Below, one piece after another: positions 34,208 to 43,801 of a stretch of 64,000 nt of DNA. The notes beneath the pieces were generated by a model. The model was given only the letters and a program-made list of their open reading frames with translations. It was not told the DNA's origin and made no database searches. This DNA comes from Oscillospiraceae bacterium (lineage in GTDB: Bacteria > Bacillota > Clostridia > Oscillospirales > Ruminococcaceae). A program made the translations under genes and the position numbers. The DNA lies in the NCBI GenBank assembly GCA_022787085.1, contig JALFVE010000028.1:1-64000 (forward strand), given 5' to 3'. How positions within the stretch are numbered: the first letter of the stretch is position 1; each line of letters opens with the position of its first letter.

Positions 34208-35615
34208 AGCTGATCTCCTCCTCCGTATGATTTTCGGATAAGGTCTGCTCGGTTTCCTCGGAGGATGCCTCGGTAACGTCCTCCGAAATGATCTCCACAG
34301 AAACAGATGTCTCGGAGATGACCGTTTCAGAAGCGGGTGCGCCTGTGTACTGGGGAATTTCCTCCTCAGGCTCCTCCTCGGTAACTATCTCGTCGGAATT
34401 AGCCATGAAAGCCGCAGTGTCAACGCCCTTGATGATAATGTCATCATAAACGCAGACAAATTCCTCGTTGGAGGTGAGCCTTGAAAGCAGATAATCCTCA
34501 CCCTCGAAAATAGGATCGACCTTTTTGAAAAGCACTCTCTGTCCCCAAAGAACATAGCAGCCCTTTTCGTTGTTTTTATTGAATCGGAGAGCCTCTCTGG
34601 GGACCTTGATGCCCTCGAAGTCGTTGAGAGTCATCTCAACTCTCTCCACTCTTTTCTGAACCAGATCGAAGGTCATCTCATCGCAGCGAAGGATAAGCGT
34701 CCATTCGGAAGGGTCGTCGGTAGGCTCCAGCGACTCTATCACAGCATTAACCGTATCGGGAGTGGAAGCAAATTTCAGCTTCACCTGATCTCCGGGATTA
34801 TAAACGCTCTCGGAATTGTCAATGATGCCTGCGATCTTCCAGTTATAGCCTCGGACAAGCTTGCCTATCTCGTTTCTGCCTCTTTCCTGCCTGACGGTTT
34901 TCTCATTTTCGATAACGTCCTTGATGGTCTCGGCGGTAAGCTCGCCGCTTTTATCAATGGTCAGAACGCTTTCGTAGCCGTCGGTGCTGCTCACAAAGTA
35001 GCCCGAATCGGGAGAAGCAATCTCAGCTGTGCTGTTCCTGCGCTTTTTGACAAGCTCGTCTATCTGACTGTTAAGCTCGGCGATACGGTCATCGTAGCCT
35101 TCCTCCTGCTTAACGGATATCTGATAAATGCTCATCAGGGTAAGAAGATCGTCCCGCCTGCTTTTGATATCCGAAACGTCACGCTTGGCAAGCTTAGTGG
35201 CAAGTGCCTGATACCGCTCGCTGATAAGAGCGGAGATGAAATCGGGCTGAGCCGTAAGCACCGTTCCGGGATTCTGAGCAGCCTTGAGGAGATCTATCTC
35301 ATCGGAAAGAGCTTCGATCTTCCTGTTTGTCTCAATATCCTCCTCGCTGCCGTAAACATAAGCCACCACCGAGCCGTTGGCGACCTTGCTGCCGTCAGCG
35401 ATAGGGTAGCTCAGCACCCCCACATAGCTTTTTCTGATGACCGATTCATCACGGATGTAAACGCCCCTGAAGGAGACCTTGTCCGCCGAGGAAGCAATGA
35501 CCGCAGTCTGGGTCTTATACTCCTCGGTAACGTTTTTGTAAAAGCTGCTGAACACCGAGCATAAAACAAGAATGGCGAGCAGCCCGAACAATACCTTTAT
35601 AATGGTGTTTTCCAT
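34200..35615 (-). CDS. HlyD-like membrane-anchored protein in the division cluster
   Basis: A 471-residue protein with one N-terminal membrane helix (about 5-25), an HlyD/biotinyl-lipoyl-like half (about 45-90, RGVYIRDESVIRKSYVGVLSYPIADGSKVANGSVVAYVY), a coiled coil (about 92-195), a second barrel-like part (about 200-385), and an acidic Ser/Thr/Glu-rich tail (about 410-471). No ABC transporter or outer partner is encoded nearby, so an export role is doubtful. Its place upstream of yggS-sepF suggests an envelope or division job. AAAGGA is 9 bases before the ATG. Confidence 0.8.
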   Translation of the reverse strand: MENTIIKVLFGLLAILVLCSVFSSFYKNVTEEYKTQTAVIASSADKVSFRGVYIRDESVIRKSYVGVLSYPIADGSKVANGSVVAYVYGSEEDIETNRKIEALSDEIDLLKAAQNPGTVLTAQPDFISALISERYQALATKLAKRDVSDIKSRRDDLLTLMSIYQISVKQEEGYDDRIAELNSQIDELVKKRRNSTAEIASPDSGYFVSSTDGYESVLTIDKSGELTAETIKDVIENEKTVRQERGRNEIGKLVRGYNWKIAGIIDNSESVYNPGDQVKLKFASTPDTVNAVIESLEPTDDPSEWTLILRCDEMTFDLVQKRVERVEMTLNDFEGIKVPREALRFNKNNEKGCYVLWGQRVLFKKVDPIFEGEDYLLSRLTSNEEFVCVYDDIIIKGVDTAAFMANSDEIVTEEEPEEEIPQYTGAPASETVISETSVSVEIISEDVTEASSEETEQTLSENHTEEEISFE

Positions 35616-35643
35616 TGCCGCCTGTCCTTTCCCTCACGGGAGA

Positions 35644-35895
35644 TCACTTGTCGCCCTGATCCTTGTCCTGCTCAGCGTCGAGAATGGAAATGGGTCTTGC
35701 GGGAACGATGGTGGAGATAGCGTGCTTGTAAACCAGCTCCTGCTTGCCGTCAGCGTCAATGATGACAGCATAGCTGTCGAAGCCCTTTACAACTCCCTTG
35801 AACTGGAAGCCGTTTGTAAGGATACAGGTAATGGGTATCCTTTCCTTTCTTGCCTGATTAAGGAAAACATCCTGAAGATTAAGCGCCTTGTTCAT
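35644..35895 (-). CDS. hfq: RNA chaperone Hfq
   Basis: An 83-residue Sm-like protein with Sm1 ([19 protein letters not shown], about 28-46) and Sm2 ([10 protein letters not shown], about 56-65), including the KH pair of the proximal U-binding face. The short acidic tail ([10 protein letters not shown]) is typical. It follows miaA with about 100 bases between, the same order as in many bacteria. Confidence 0.95.
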   Translation of the reverse strand: MNKALNLQDVFLNQARKERIPITCILTNGFQFKGVVKGFDSYAVIIDADGKQELVYKHAISTIVPARPISILDAEQDKDQGDK

Positions 35896-35996
35896 GCATT
35901 ATCATCCTTTCATAAATTTATCTATCTGATCTTTGTCTTTTCCGTAATGAAAAGCCGAATATGAAAGCAGACTACTCCATATTCTTTTTAATTATA

Positions 35997-36950
35997 TCAC
36001 ATAATTTTCGATTTGGCTACTATATTCAAGCAATTTGATATAATTCCGTCAAATTGTTCACAATTTGCCGTATCGACCCACTCAATTCGTACATCTCGAC
36101 GAAACCAGGTAAGCTGTCTCTTGGCATAACGCCTTGATTCCTGCCTTATTTTGTCACAAGCCTCCTCGAAAGAGCACTCTCCCTCGAAGTAGGGGATCAT
36201 CTCCTTGAAGCCGATGGCATTGAATGCGGTGCGGAGCTTGTATCTGTCGTAAACCTCCCTGACCTCCCGTTCAAGACCGTCCTCGATCATTCTGTCGACC
36301 CTGCGGTTGATCCTGTCATAGAGTATCTGCCTGTCAAAGCAAGTAAGACCTATCATGCAGGGAGCGTAGGGAGATTCGTTTTTCCTGCTTTCCTCCCGGT
36401 TCTGCTCGCCCGTCCTGCCCGAGAGCAGGCACATTTCAATGGCACGGATCACCCTGACGATATTATTGGGGTGAATTTTTTCCGCCGCCGGGGGGTCAAG
36501 AGAGCGGAGCCTTTCATGCATATGAATATTGCCCATTTCCCTTGCCTCAGCCTCAAGCTTCTTTCTGAGATTATCATCGGAAACGATGTGGTCAAAGGAA
36601 ATATTGTCAATAAGTGAATTGATGTAAAGCCCCGTTCCGCCCACAATAACAGGCAGCTTTCCCCGACTGTGAATGTCTCTGATGCACTCTCTCGCCAGCT
36701 TAACGTAATCCGCAACGGAGAAGGGCTCGTCAGGCTCTAAAAAATCCATCAGATGATGGGGAACGCCCCGCATTTCCTCGGCAGTAGGCTTGGCGGTGGA
36801 TATCGAAAGTCCTTTGTATATCTGCATGGAATCGGCGGAGACCACCTCTCCCCCCAGCCGCAGTGCAAGCTCTGCGCCCACCGCCGTCTTGCCCGAAGCA
36901 GTGGGACCGCAGACCACGATAACGGGAATTTTTTCCGAAATAATATCCAT
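35997..36950 (-). CDS. miaA: tRNA dimethylallyltransferase MiaA
   Basis: MiaA adds the isopentenyl group to A37 of tRNAs reading U-initial codons; MiaB in this window later methylthiolates it. The 317-residue enzyme has the P-loop GPTASGKTAVG (about 15-25), DSMQIYKGL, GGTGLYI and RQLTWFRRD. The ATG directly follows the mutL stop (TAAATG), so translation is coupled. Confidence 0.95.
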   Translation of the reverse strand: MDIISEKIPVIVVCGPTASGKTAVGAELALRLGGEVVSADSMQIYKGLSISTAKPTAEEMRGVPHHLMDFLEPDEPFSVADYVKLARECIRDIHSRGKLPVIVGGTGLYINSLIDNISFDHIVSDDNLRKKLEAEAREMGNIHMHERLRSLDPPAAEKIHPNNIVRVIRAIEMCLLSGRTGEQNREESRKNESPYAPCMIGLTCFDRQILYDRINRRVDRMIEDGLEREVREVYDRYKLRTAFNAIGFKEMIPYFEGECSFEEACDKIRQESRRYAKRQLTWFRRDVRIEWVDTANCEQFDGIISNCLNIVAKSKIM

Positions 36951-39086
36951 TTAAACTATTCTCCTGAACTGCTTTTCAAGCTCTCTTTTTGTCAGCTTGA
37001 ACATAACGGGTCTGCCATGGGGACAATATCTTATCCTCTCGTCGGAAAGTATCTGAGATACCAGATATTTCAGCTCCTCGGGATCGGTGTCATCGTTTGC
37101 CCTTATAGCCCCGTGGCAGGCAATGGTGTGATACATATCGTCAAGTATCTCGGGCATGGGGTCCTGCTTGTGAACTGCAAAATTCTGCGCCAGCTCGCTG
37201 ACTATCTCCCCTGCGTCCTTGCCGTCAAGCACAGTGGGAATACCCTTGATAATGACCCTCGGTGCCTTGTCCGCCTCAATATCAAAGCCCAGCTCTGCGC
37301 ACATCTTCAGATTTTTCACCAGTGCGTCATACTCACCGTAATCCAGAACCAGCTCCTCGGGAACAAGCAGCAGCTGAGCGGTCAGATGCTCCCTGCCGCT
37401 TCTGAGATTCTCAAATCTTATCCTTTCATGGGCGGCGTGCTTGTCAACCAGAAGTATGCCGTCCTCAACCTCTGCAATGGCGTAATTCTTGAAAGCCTCC
37501 CCGATAATTCGGAAATATATCTCCTTTTTTTCCTCGGGCTTTTCGGCAGGCTTCGGAGTCTCAATATGCTCCTTAAAAGCATTGTTGTCAATATATTTGA
37601 AATCCTGCTTAACGTTCTCCGCCTTTAAATTTTCAATGGCATCATTATCGGCAGTTTTCCCGTAGCCGCTCTGGAGATGCTCGGAAATATCCCTTTTCAC
37701 GGGCAATACTTCCTTTTGAACGGGCTTTTCCGAAACCTCGTCAGACTTGTGGATACCGGTGTTTTTCGCACCCAGCCATGCAGCCTCAGCAGCCGCAACC
37801 GCCATTTCCATCTGCTCTTCGGAGCTTTTTCCCGCAGAGTTTTCAAAATCTCCGGGAATTTCCTCCACCCGTATCTCATGGCTGTGACCCTCGCCGCTTT
37901 TCACCGCACGGATATTCTCAAGCCTTTCCGACTGATCTTTGTCCGAATGTGAAACGGGTATCACCTTGTCGGTGAATTTCGATCTTGAAGTCTCCTTTAA
38001 TTCGGTCTGAACGGGCTTCGGAGGGTCGGAAAACATGGGAACGGCATAATCCGCTTCTGTTTTCGGCTTTCTTTCAAGATTCATCTCCGCAGGCTTTGAA
38101 TCCTGCAATACAGCGTTTTTGACCGCAAAATAAAGCGCATCATAAATGAGCTTGTCATCGGAAAATCTCACCTCGGTTTTAGCGGGGTGAACATTCACAT
38201 CCACCGTCTGAGGAGGGATATCCATAAACAGCACACAGGCGGGAAATTTCCCCTCCATAATGGAATTTTTGTAAGCCTCCTCAAGAGCGCTCATGCAGGT
38301 AAGAGATTTAACATATCGCCCGTTTATGAAAAAATGCTGCATGGAACGGTTTTTCCGTCCCCACAGAGGCTTCACCGTATATCCCGAAACGGAAATACCC
38401 CCCAGCCTGTAATCAACGGGCAGCATGGACGCCGCAAATTCCTTTCCGAAAACGGAATAAACAGCGGAATAAAGCCTGTTGTCCCCGGGAGTGAAAAGCT
38501 CCTGCCTGTTGTTCCTGATAAATCTGAAGGATATCTCGGGGTGGGAAACGGATATCTTGCTCACAATGGAAGCAATGGCATTGCCTTCGTATTTGTCCTG
38601 CTTCAAAAACTTGAGACGGGCAGGAACATTGTAAAAAATATCCCTGATAATAATAGTCGTGCCGTCGGGGCAGCCCGAGCGCTCAATAAGCTTTTCCTCG
38701 GTGCCCTCGATGATGTAATGGGTGCCGTATTCCTCGTCCTTGGTCTTGGTAATGACCTCGCATTTTGCAACGGCGCATATGGAAGCAAGCGCCTCCCCTC
38801 TGAATCCGAGAGTAAGAATTTTCGTCAGATCGTCTTTGACATTCAGCTTGCTTGTAGCGTGTCGGAGGAACGCCACAGGAACGTCCTCGTGAGCGATACC
38901 GCAGCCGTTGTCGGTTATTCTTATGTAGGAAATACCCCCCTGCTGAATCTCAACAGTAATGGCAGTAGCGCCGCTGTCAATGGAATTTTCCACAAGCTCC
39001 TTAATAACGGAGCTTGGACGTTCAATGACCTCACCTGCGGCAATAAGCTCTGCCAGCTCCTTGTCAAGCACATGGACCCTTGGCAT
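36951..39086 (-). CDS. mutL: DNA mismatch repair protein MutL
   Basis: A 711-residue protein with the GHKL ATPase N-domain (ELVENSIDSGA, DNGCGI, GFRGEALASI in the first 100 residues), a transducer domain, a long low-complexity linker (about 340-520), and the C-terminal endonuclease domain with DKHAAHERIRFE (metal motif), ACHGAIRAN and CPHGRPVMF. The endonuclease motif fits bacteria lacking MutH. It follows mutS by 21 bases. Confidence 0.95.
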   Translation of the reverse strand: MPRVHVLDKELAELIAAGEVIERPSSVIKELVENSIDSGATAITVEIQQGGISYIRITDNGCGIAHEDVPVAFLRHATSKLNVKDDLTKILTLGFRGEALASICAVAKCEVITKTKDEEYGTHYIIEGTEEKLIERSGCPDGTTIIIRDIFYNVPARLKFLKQDKYEGNAIASIVSKISVSHPEISFRFIRNNRQELFTPGDNRLYSAVYSVFGKEFAASMLPVDYRLGGISVSGYTVKPLWGRKNRSMQHFFINGRYVKSLTCMSALEEAYKNSIMEGKFPACVLFMDIPPQTVDVNVHPAKTEVRFSDDKLIYDALYFAVKNAVLQDSKPAEMNLERKPKTEADYAVPMFSDPPKPVQTELKETSRSKFTDKVIPVSHSDKDQSERLENIRAVKSGEGHSHEIRVEEIPGDFENSAGKSSEEQMEMAVAAAEAAWLGAKNTGIHKSDEVSEKPVQKEVLPVKRDISEHLQSGYGKTADNDAIENLKAENVKQDFKYIDNNAFKEHIETPKPAEKPEEKKEIYFRIIGEAFKNYAIAEVEDGILLVDKHAAHERIRFENLRSGREHLTAQLLLVPEELVLDYGEYDALVKNLKMCAELGFDIEADKAPRVIIKGIPTVLDGKDAGEIVSELAQNFAVHKQDPMPEILDDMYHTIACHGAIRANDDTDPEELKYLVSQILSDERIRYCPHGRPVMFKLTKRELEKQFRRIV

Positions 39087-39107
39087 TTTTTCACCTCCGA
39101 AACATCA

Positions 39108-41735
39108 TCACTCGTTCAGCATATCGCAAAGCTCCTGCAAAAGAGCCATAGCGTCTCTCGGCGAATACTCGTCGGGATTGGTTTTTTTGAGCCTTGAAAG
39201 CACCATTTCTTCCTTCATTGAGCCGAAGGATATCTGCTGCTCCTCCTCATGCTTTTTGGGAGCTCCGCCCGAGGCATATTTTTCAGCCTCCATCTCGGAA
39301 AGCAGCTCCTTAGCCCTGCCGATAACGCCCTTGGGAAGCCCCGCAAGCTTTGCGACCTCGATTCCGTAGCTGTCATCAACGCCGCCCTCAACGATCTTGC
39401 GTAAAAACTTAATGCTCTCCCCGTATTTTTTAACGGCAACGCTGTAATTCTTAACGCCCTCGACCCTGCCCTCAAGCCCGATAAGCTCGTGGTAATGAGT
39501 GGCAAAAAGGGTCTTGCAGCCGATTTTTTTCTTGTTGGCAATGTATTCCGCAACAGCCGTAGCAATGCTTATTCCGTCAAAGGTGGAGGTACCTCTGCCC
39601 ACCTCGTCAAGAATAACAAGGCTCTGCTTTGTGGCGTGCTTTAAAATGTCCGCAACCTCGCTCATCTCCACCATAAATGTGGACTGTCCCGCAGTGAGAT
39701 CGTCAGAGGCACCCACACGGGTAAAAATGCGGTCAACAATGGATATCCTTGCACTGTCCGCAGGCACGAAGCAGCCTATCTGCGCCATAAGCACAATAAG
39801 GGCAGTCTGCCTCATGAATGTAGATTTACCCGACATATTGGGACCTGTAATAATAGCCATTCTGCGGCTGTCGGTGTCAAGATAAACATCATTGGGTACA
39901 TACAGCTCCCCGCTTATCATCTGTTCAACAACAGGGTGCCTGCCCCCCTTGATATCGAGAGTTCCGTCAATGACAATATCGGGCTTCACATAGCGGTTTC
40001 TCATAGAAACCTCCGCAAAGGAGCAGAGAACATCAAGAGCAGCGGCAGCCTGCGCCGTCTCCTGAACCTCTGTGAGCTTAGAGCCGATAAAATCCCTGAC
40101 CTCGGCAAATATCTCCGCCTCCATCACAAGAGTTTTCTCGCTTGCACCCGCAATTTCCTCCTCAGCCTTTTTCAGCTCGTCGGTAATGAATCTCTCGCAG
40201 TTTGCAAGGGTCTGCTTGCGGATATATTCGGGAGGGACAAGATCATAATAGGATTTTGTGACCTCAATGTAATATCCGAAGACCCTGTTGTAGCCGATTT
40301 TCAGATTCTTGATGCCCGTTTTTTCCTTTTCTCTCGCTTCAATTTCATCAATAATGCCCTTGCCGCCCTTGATGATACCTCTCAGCCTGTCAAGCTCGGC
40401 ATTGAAGCCGTCCTTGATAACGCCGCCGTCCTTAACAACAGGAGGAGGGTCATCGGAAATTGCATTATCCACAAGCGCAGCGATCTCTTTAAGCTCATGT
40501 ATCCTGCTTTCAAGCCCTTTAAGAAGATTTGTCCTCGCATTTTTAAGAAGTGATTTGATAAGCGGCATCTGCTCGGCAGTGCGTGCAAGAGCCTTGATAT
40601 CTCTGGGATTAGCAGTCTTGTAAACCACCCTCGTCATAAGGCGTTCAAGGTCATAAACACCCTCAAGAGCCGCTCCCAGCTCACCCTGCAAAACAGGGTC
40701 ATTATAAAGCTCCTCCACAGCGTCAAGCCTGTCGATGATCGCCGCAGGCTTTAAGAGAGGCTGCTCGATGTAAGCACGCAGAAGTCTCTTTCCCATTGAT
40801 GTGCGGGTGCGGTCAAGGACCCAGATAAGGCTTCCCCGCTTCTCCTTGTTGCGGAGAGTTTCGGTAAGCTCAAGATTGCGCCTTGCGGTAAGATCAATTT
40901 CCATAAACCGCTTGTCCGAATAGGTCACAAGCTCGGTAAATCTTCCCACCGCCGCCCGCTGGGTGTCGCTTATGTAATAGAAAAGTCCGCACAGCGCAGA
41001 AACGGAGCAGATATCCCCGTCGTCCACATTCATATCCGAAAGGCTCTCAGCAGAAAACTGAGCAAGGAGCGTTCCCAGATGAAGCTCCCTGTCGAACTTG
41101 TCCTCGGTGAGAACCGTTTCGCAAAGCTCCATTCTTGTGCGGATAAAATCCATCACCTGCTTTAATCCCGCAGCCTCATCATTCATAAGAAGCTCGGCGG
41201 GAGCAAAACGTGATATCTCATTGATAAGCGCCTCTGCAAGCTCCTCGGGGGGCTTATCCTTGTGGGAAAAAAGCTCCGCCGTTCCCGTGGAGATATCCGC
41301 AAAGCAGACGGAAGCCGCTCCGTCACGAACATACAGCGCAGCAATAAAATTATTCTTGGAATCGTCAAGAAGATTGCTTTCGGTGAGGGTTCCCGGGGTA
41401 ACTATCCTGATAACGTCCCGCTTAACAAGCCCCTTCACAAGCTTGGGGTCCTCCATCTGCTCGCAGATAGCCACCCTGTAGCCTAAGTCGATAAGCTTTT
41501 TTATGTATATCTCGGCGCTGTGGTAGGGTATGCCGCACATGGGGGCACGTTCCTCCTGTCCGCAGTCTCTGCCTGTGAGAGTAAGCTCCAGAGCCTTGGA
41601 AACCACCACCGCATCATCGAAAAACATTTCATAAAAATCCCCCAGACGGAAGAACACGATATGCCCGGGATACCTGTCCTTAACGTCAAAATACTGCTGC
41701 ATCATGGGAGAAAGCGTGCTGCGGTCAACGTTCAT
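39108..41735 (-). CDS. mutS: DNA mismatch repair protein MutS
   Basis: The 875-residue protein has the mismatch-recognition N-domain with FFRLGDFYEMFFDDA (Phe and Glu wedge), the lever and clamp domains, and the ABC-type ATPase (ITGPNMSGKST about 610-620, LVILDEVGRGTSTFDG, ATHYHEL). It recognises mismatches and recruits MutL. A GAGG lies before the ATG at moderate spacing. A stable hairpin and short repeats occupy the gap to ylbF. Confidence 0.96.
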   Translation of the reverse strand: MNVDRSTLSPMMQQYFDVKDRYPGHIVFFRLGDFYEMFFDDAVVVSKALELTLTGRDCGQEERAPMCGIPYHSAEIYIKKLIDLGYRVAICEQMEDPKLVKGLVKRDVIRIVTPGTLTESNLLDDSKNNFIAALYVRDGAASVCFADISTGTAELFSHKDKPPEELAEALINEISRFAPAELLMNDEAAGLKQVMDFIRTRMELCETVLTEDKFDRELHLGTLLAQFSAESLSDMNVDDGDICSVSALCGLFYYISDTQRAAVGRFTELVTYSDKRFMEIDLTARRNLELTETLRNKEKRGSLIWVLDRTRTSMGKRLLRAYIEQPLLKPAAIIDRLDAVEELYNDPVLQGELGAALEGVYDLERLMTRVVYKTANPRDIKALARTAEQMPLIKSLLKNARTNLLKGLESRIHELKEIAALVDNAISDDPPPVVKDGGVIKDGFNAELDRLRGIIKGGKGIIDEIEAREKEKTGIKNLKIGYNRVFGYYIEVTKSYYDLVPPEYIRKQTLANCERFITDELKKAEEEIAGASEKTLVMEAEIFAEVRDFIGSKLTEVQETAQAAAALDVLCSFAEVSMRNRYVKPDIVIDGTLDIKGGRHPVVEQMISGELYVPNDVYLDTDSRRMAIITGPNMSGKSTFMRQTALIVLMAQIGCFVPADSARISIVDRIFTRVGASDDLTAGQSTFMVEMSEVADILKHATKQSLVILDEVGRGTSTFDGISIATAVAEYIANKKKIGCKTLFATHYHELIGLEGRVEGVKNYSVAVKKYGESIKFLRKIVEGGVDDSYGIEVAKLAGLPKGVIGRAKELLSEMEAEKYASGGAPKKHEEEQQISFGSMKEEMVLSRLKKTNPDEYSPRDAMALLQELCDMLNE

Positions 41736-41764
41736 TTTCCGACCATTCCTCTTTTCTGATTTTT

Positions 41765-41822
41765 CTCCCCGCCGAATGGCGGGGAGATATCTTGCCTCTT
41801 GCCTCTAAAATCTCTTGCCTCT
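41765..41822. repeat. Hairpin and TTGCCTC repeats between ylbF and mutS
   Basis: CTCCCCGCC (41765-41773) and GGCGGGGAG (41778-41786) form a 9-base stem with a 4-base loop. Next to it, TCTTGCCTC occurs three times in 41789-41822. No T run follows on the transcribed strand; it may moderate read-through into mutS. Confidence 0.6.
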
Positions 41823-41843
41823 ATTAGTGGCAATGGCTGTCCC

Positions 41844-42260
41844 TTAGTGACAGCCGCCGCAGGAAGCGCAGCTTCCCGTGCAGGAAACGGGATTTGACTC
41901 GGGGCAGGTCATGGGATCCTCGCCGTTTGCGGCGCAGGTAACGATATAGTTAATGCTGTCAAGAATACCGTCCATATCAGCCTTTGCAGCCTCGAAAGCC
42001 ATCATCTTGGGATTTGTGACAACAGCGGCATAAAGCCTGTTGAGATCGTTGTTGAGGGCAGTGATGGTGTCGGTGTTCTTGTCTTCCTTAGCCATTTCGG
42101 AGTTCAGCTCCATCTTCTTAACGTTGAAATCGGTAATGTTCTTCTGAAGCTCCTCGTCCTTGTCGTTTGCAAGCTTGGCAGCCGCATAAGCCGCATATCT
42201 GGGGTCCTCCTGAAGTGCCTTTCCGAGAGCTCTTGCCGCTTCGATTACGTTCATTTTCAA
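41844..42260 (-). CDS. YlbF-family regulator with cysteine-rich tail
   Basis: A 138-residue helical protein (about 1-110: VIEAARALGKALQEDPRYAAYAAAKLA onward) of the YlbF/YmcA family; in Bacillus these form a complex with YaaT that affects RNase Y and mRNA maturation. The C-terminal 25 residues hold six cysteines (MTCPES.PVSCTGSCASCGGCH), possibly a metal or iron-sulfur site; Bacillus YlbF and YmcA have similar cysteine tails as I recall. It has its own promoter and ends in a small hairpin. Confidence 0.85.
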   Translation of the reverse strand: MKMNVIEAARALGKALQEDPRYAAYAAAKLANDKDEELQKNITDFNVKKMELNSEMAKEDKNTDTITALNNDLNRLYAAVVTNPKMMAFEAAKADMDGILDSINYIVTCAANGEDPMTCPESNPVSCTGSCASCGGCH

Positions 42261-42314
42261 AACAACCTTTCTATATAAGTTTTAGTATTACTATCCTTTG
42301 ACAGTTAATAGTTA

Positions 42315-42343
42315 ATTATACCACAAAACGTCCATTTTGTCAA
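42315..42343 (-). promoter_or_regulatory. ylbF promoter
   Basis: Perfect TTGACA (42338-42343), 17 bases, TATAAT (42315-42320), 55 bases before the ylbF start. It may also drive mutS, mutL and miaA. Confidence 0.8.
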
Positions 42344-42379
42344 ATATCATCGAAAGGTTTTTTCTGCCTTTTTCCGAAT

Positions 42380-42410
42380 AAAAAATGGCGCTTTCCCGAA
42401 GAAAAACGCC
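42380..42410 (-). terminator. miaB terminator
   Basis: A 10-pair stem with wobble pairs (42401-42410 with 42387-42396), a TTCG loop on the minus strand and a following ATTTTTTA. It ends the rnfD-to-miaB unit. Confidence 0.8.
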
Positions 42411-42418
42411 GTTAAAAT

Positions 42419-43783
42419 TCATATCAGCTCGCCCTCGACCGCCCAGTTATGGGTCTTTGTAACTCTGACCTTTCTCATTGTACCGATAAGCTCGGGAGAA
42501 CCCTTCACAAGAGTGATGATAAATTCGCCGCTCTTGCCGCTGATAAATTCCTCCTTGTAAACGCCGTCAAAAAGAACATCAAATTCCGCTCCCAGAAAGC
42601 GCTTGTAATGCTCCTCGGAGATCTCACGCTGAACCGCAAGCAGCTCACGGAACCATTTTCCCTTGTCCTCCTCGGAGGTGCGGTCAATAATTTCCGCCGC
42701 CCTTGTGCCCGTCCGCTTGGAGTAGATGAACGAGAAAATATTGTCATACTTCACAGCTTTTACAATATCGAGAGTAGCCTTAAAATCCTCATATGTCTCG
42801 TTTGGAAAGCCCACGATAATATCAGTCGAAACAGACAGTCCCGGCATTACCTTTCGGGCATAATCCACCATATCCATATATTGCTCAGCAGTATAACGCC
42901 TGTTCATTTCCTTTAAAATACGGTCGCTGCCCGACTGGAGGGGCAGATGAACGCTGCGGCATATCTTCCTGCTCTCCGAAATAACATCAAAAAATTCCTT
43001 TGTAGCGTCCTTTGGGTGGGGGGACATGAATCTCACCCTGAAATCCCCGTCAATATTATCAATACGCCTGAGAAGCTCGGGAAAATCAATTTTCTCCTCA
43101 AGCCCCCTGCCGTATGAATTGACATTCTGCCCTAAAAGCATGATCTCCCTGCATCCGTCGGCAGTGAGCCTCTTGATCTCCTCGATAATTTTTTCGGGGC
43201 TTCTGCTCCGCTCCCTGCCCCTTACATAGGGCACAATGCAGTAAGAGCAGAAATTATTGCAGCCGTACATAATTGAAACGCCCGCCTTGAATTTCTCACT
43301 TCTCACAGCGGGAATATCCTCAAAGCATTCGGTATTTCTCTCGGCGGTGTCAACTATAAAGCCCTTTTGAGTGAGAGCCTCATAAATCAGCCTCGGCAGT
43401 TCCTTTGCGGCAAATGTGCCGAAAACAATATCCACATGGCGATAGGATCTCTTTATTTTTTCTGCGGTTTTCGGCTCCTGCCCCATACAGCCGCCCACGG
43501 CAATTATCATGTCGGGCTTCTGCTCCTTGAGCCGCTTTAATTCTCCGATATTGCCGTAGACTTTAAGCTCGGCATTTTCCCTGACGGCGCAGGTGTTGAG
43601 GATAATAATATCCGCAGAGCTCATATCCTCGGTAACGCCGCAGCCCATAAGAGTAAGCTGTCCCAGAAGCCTCTCGCCGTCGCTCACATTCTGCTGACAG
43701 CCGTAGCTGTGAACGCAGCAAAGGGGCGGCGCTTCTCTTTTTGCGAAAATTTCCCTTACCGCATTAATGTAATTTATCTCCAT
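42419..43783 (-). CDS. miaB: tRNA methylthiotransferase MiaB
   Basis: A 454-residue radical SAM methylthiotransferase that converts i6A37 to ms2i6A37 in tRNA. The N-terminal domain holds the auxiliary cluster cysteines (SYGCQQN, NTCAVRENAE, GGCMGQEP), the radical SAM motif is YGCNNFCSYCIVP, and a C-terminal TRAM domain follows. It is 18 bases after the DUF4015 gene and thus last in the rnf-like operon, while it is functionally tied to miaA downstream. Confidence 0.95.
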   Translation of the reverse strand: MEINYINAVREIFAKREAPPLCCVHSYGCQQNVSDGERLLGQLTLMGCGVTEDMSSADIIILNTCAVRENAELKVYGNIGELKRLKEQKPDMIIAVGGCMGQEPKTAEKIKRSYRHVDIVFGTFAAKELPRLIYEALTQKGFIVDTAERNTECFEDIPAVRSEKFKAGVSIMYGCNNFCSYCIVPYVRGRERSRSPEKIIEEIKRLTADGCREIMLLGQNVNSYGRGLEEKIDFPELLRRIDNIDGDFRVRFMSPHPKDATKEFFDVISESRKICRSVHLPLQSGSDRILKEMNRRYTAEQYMDMVDYARKVMPGLSVSTDIIVGFPNETYEDFKATLDIVKAVKYDNIFSFIYSKRTGTRAAEIIDRTSEEDKGKWFRELLAVQREISEEHYKRFLGAEFDVLFDGVYKEEFISGKSGEFIITLVKGSPELIGTMRKVRVTKTHNWAVEGELI

Positions 43784-43801
43784 TTATGTACTGCCTTCCG
43801 A

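Noticed and set aside
38187-39197. Long plus-strand frame across mutL and mutS
   Set aside because: Antisense shadow of two complete genes; composition is unlike a real protein and there is no ribosome site.
41789-41822. Possible start of a CRISPR-like or tandem repeat array
   Set aside because: Only three short TTGCCTC-type units, no spacers of constant length, no cas genes.
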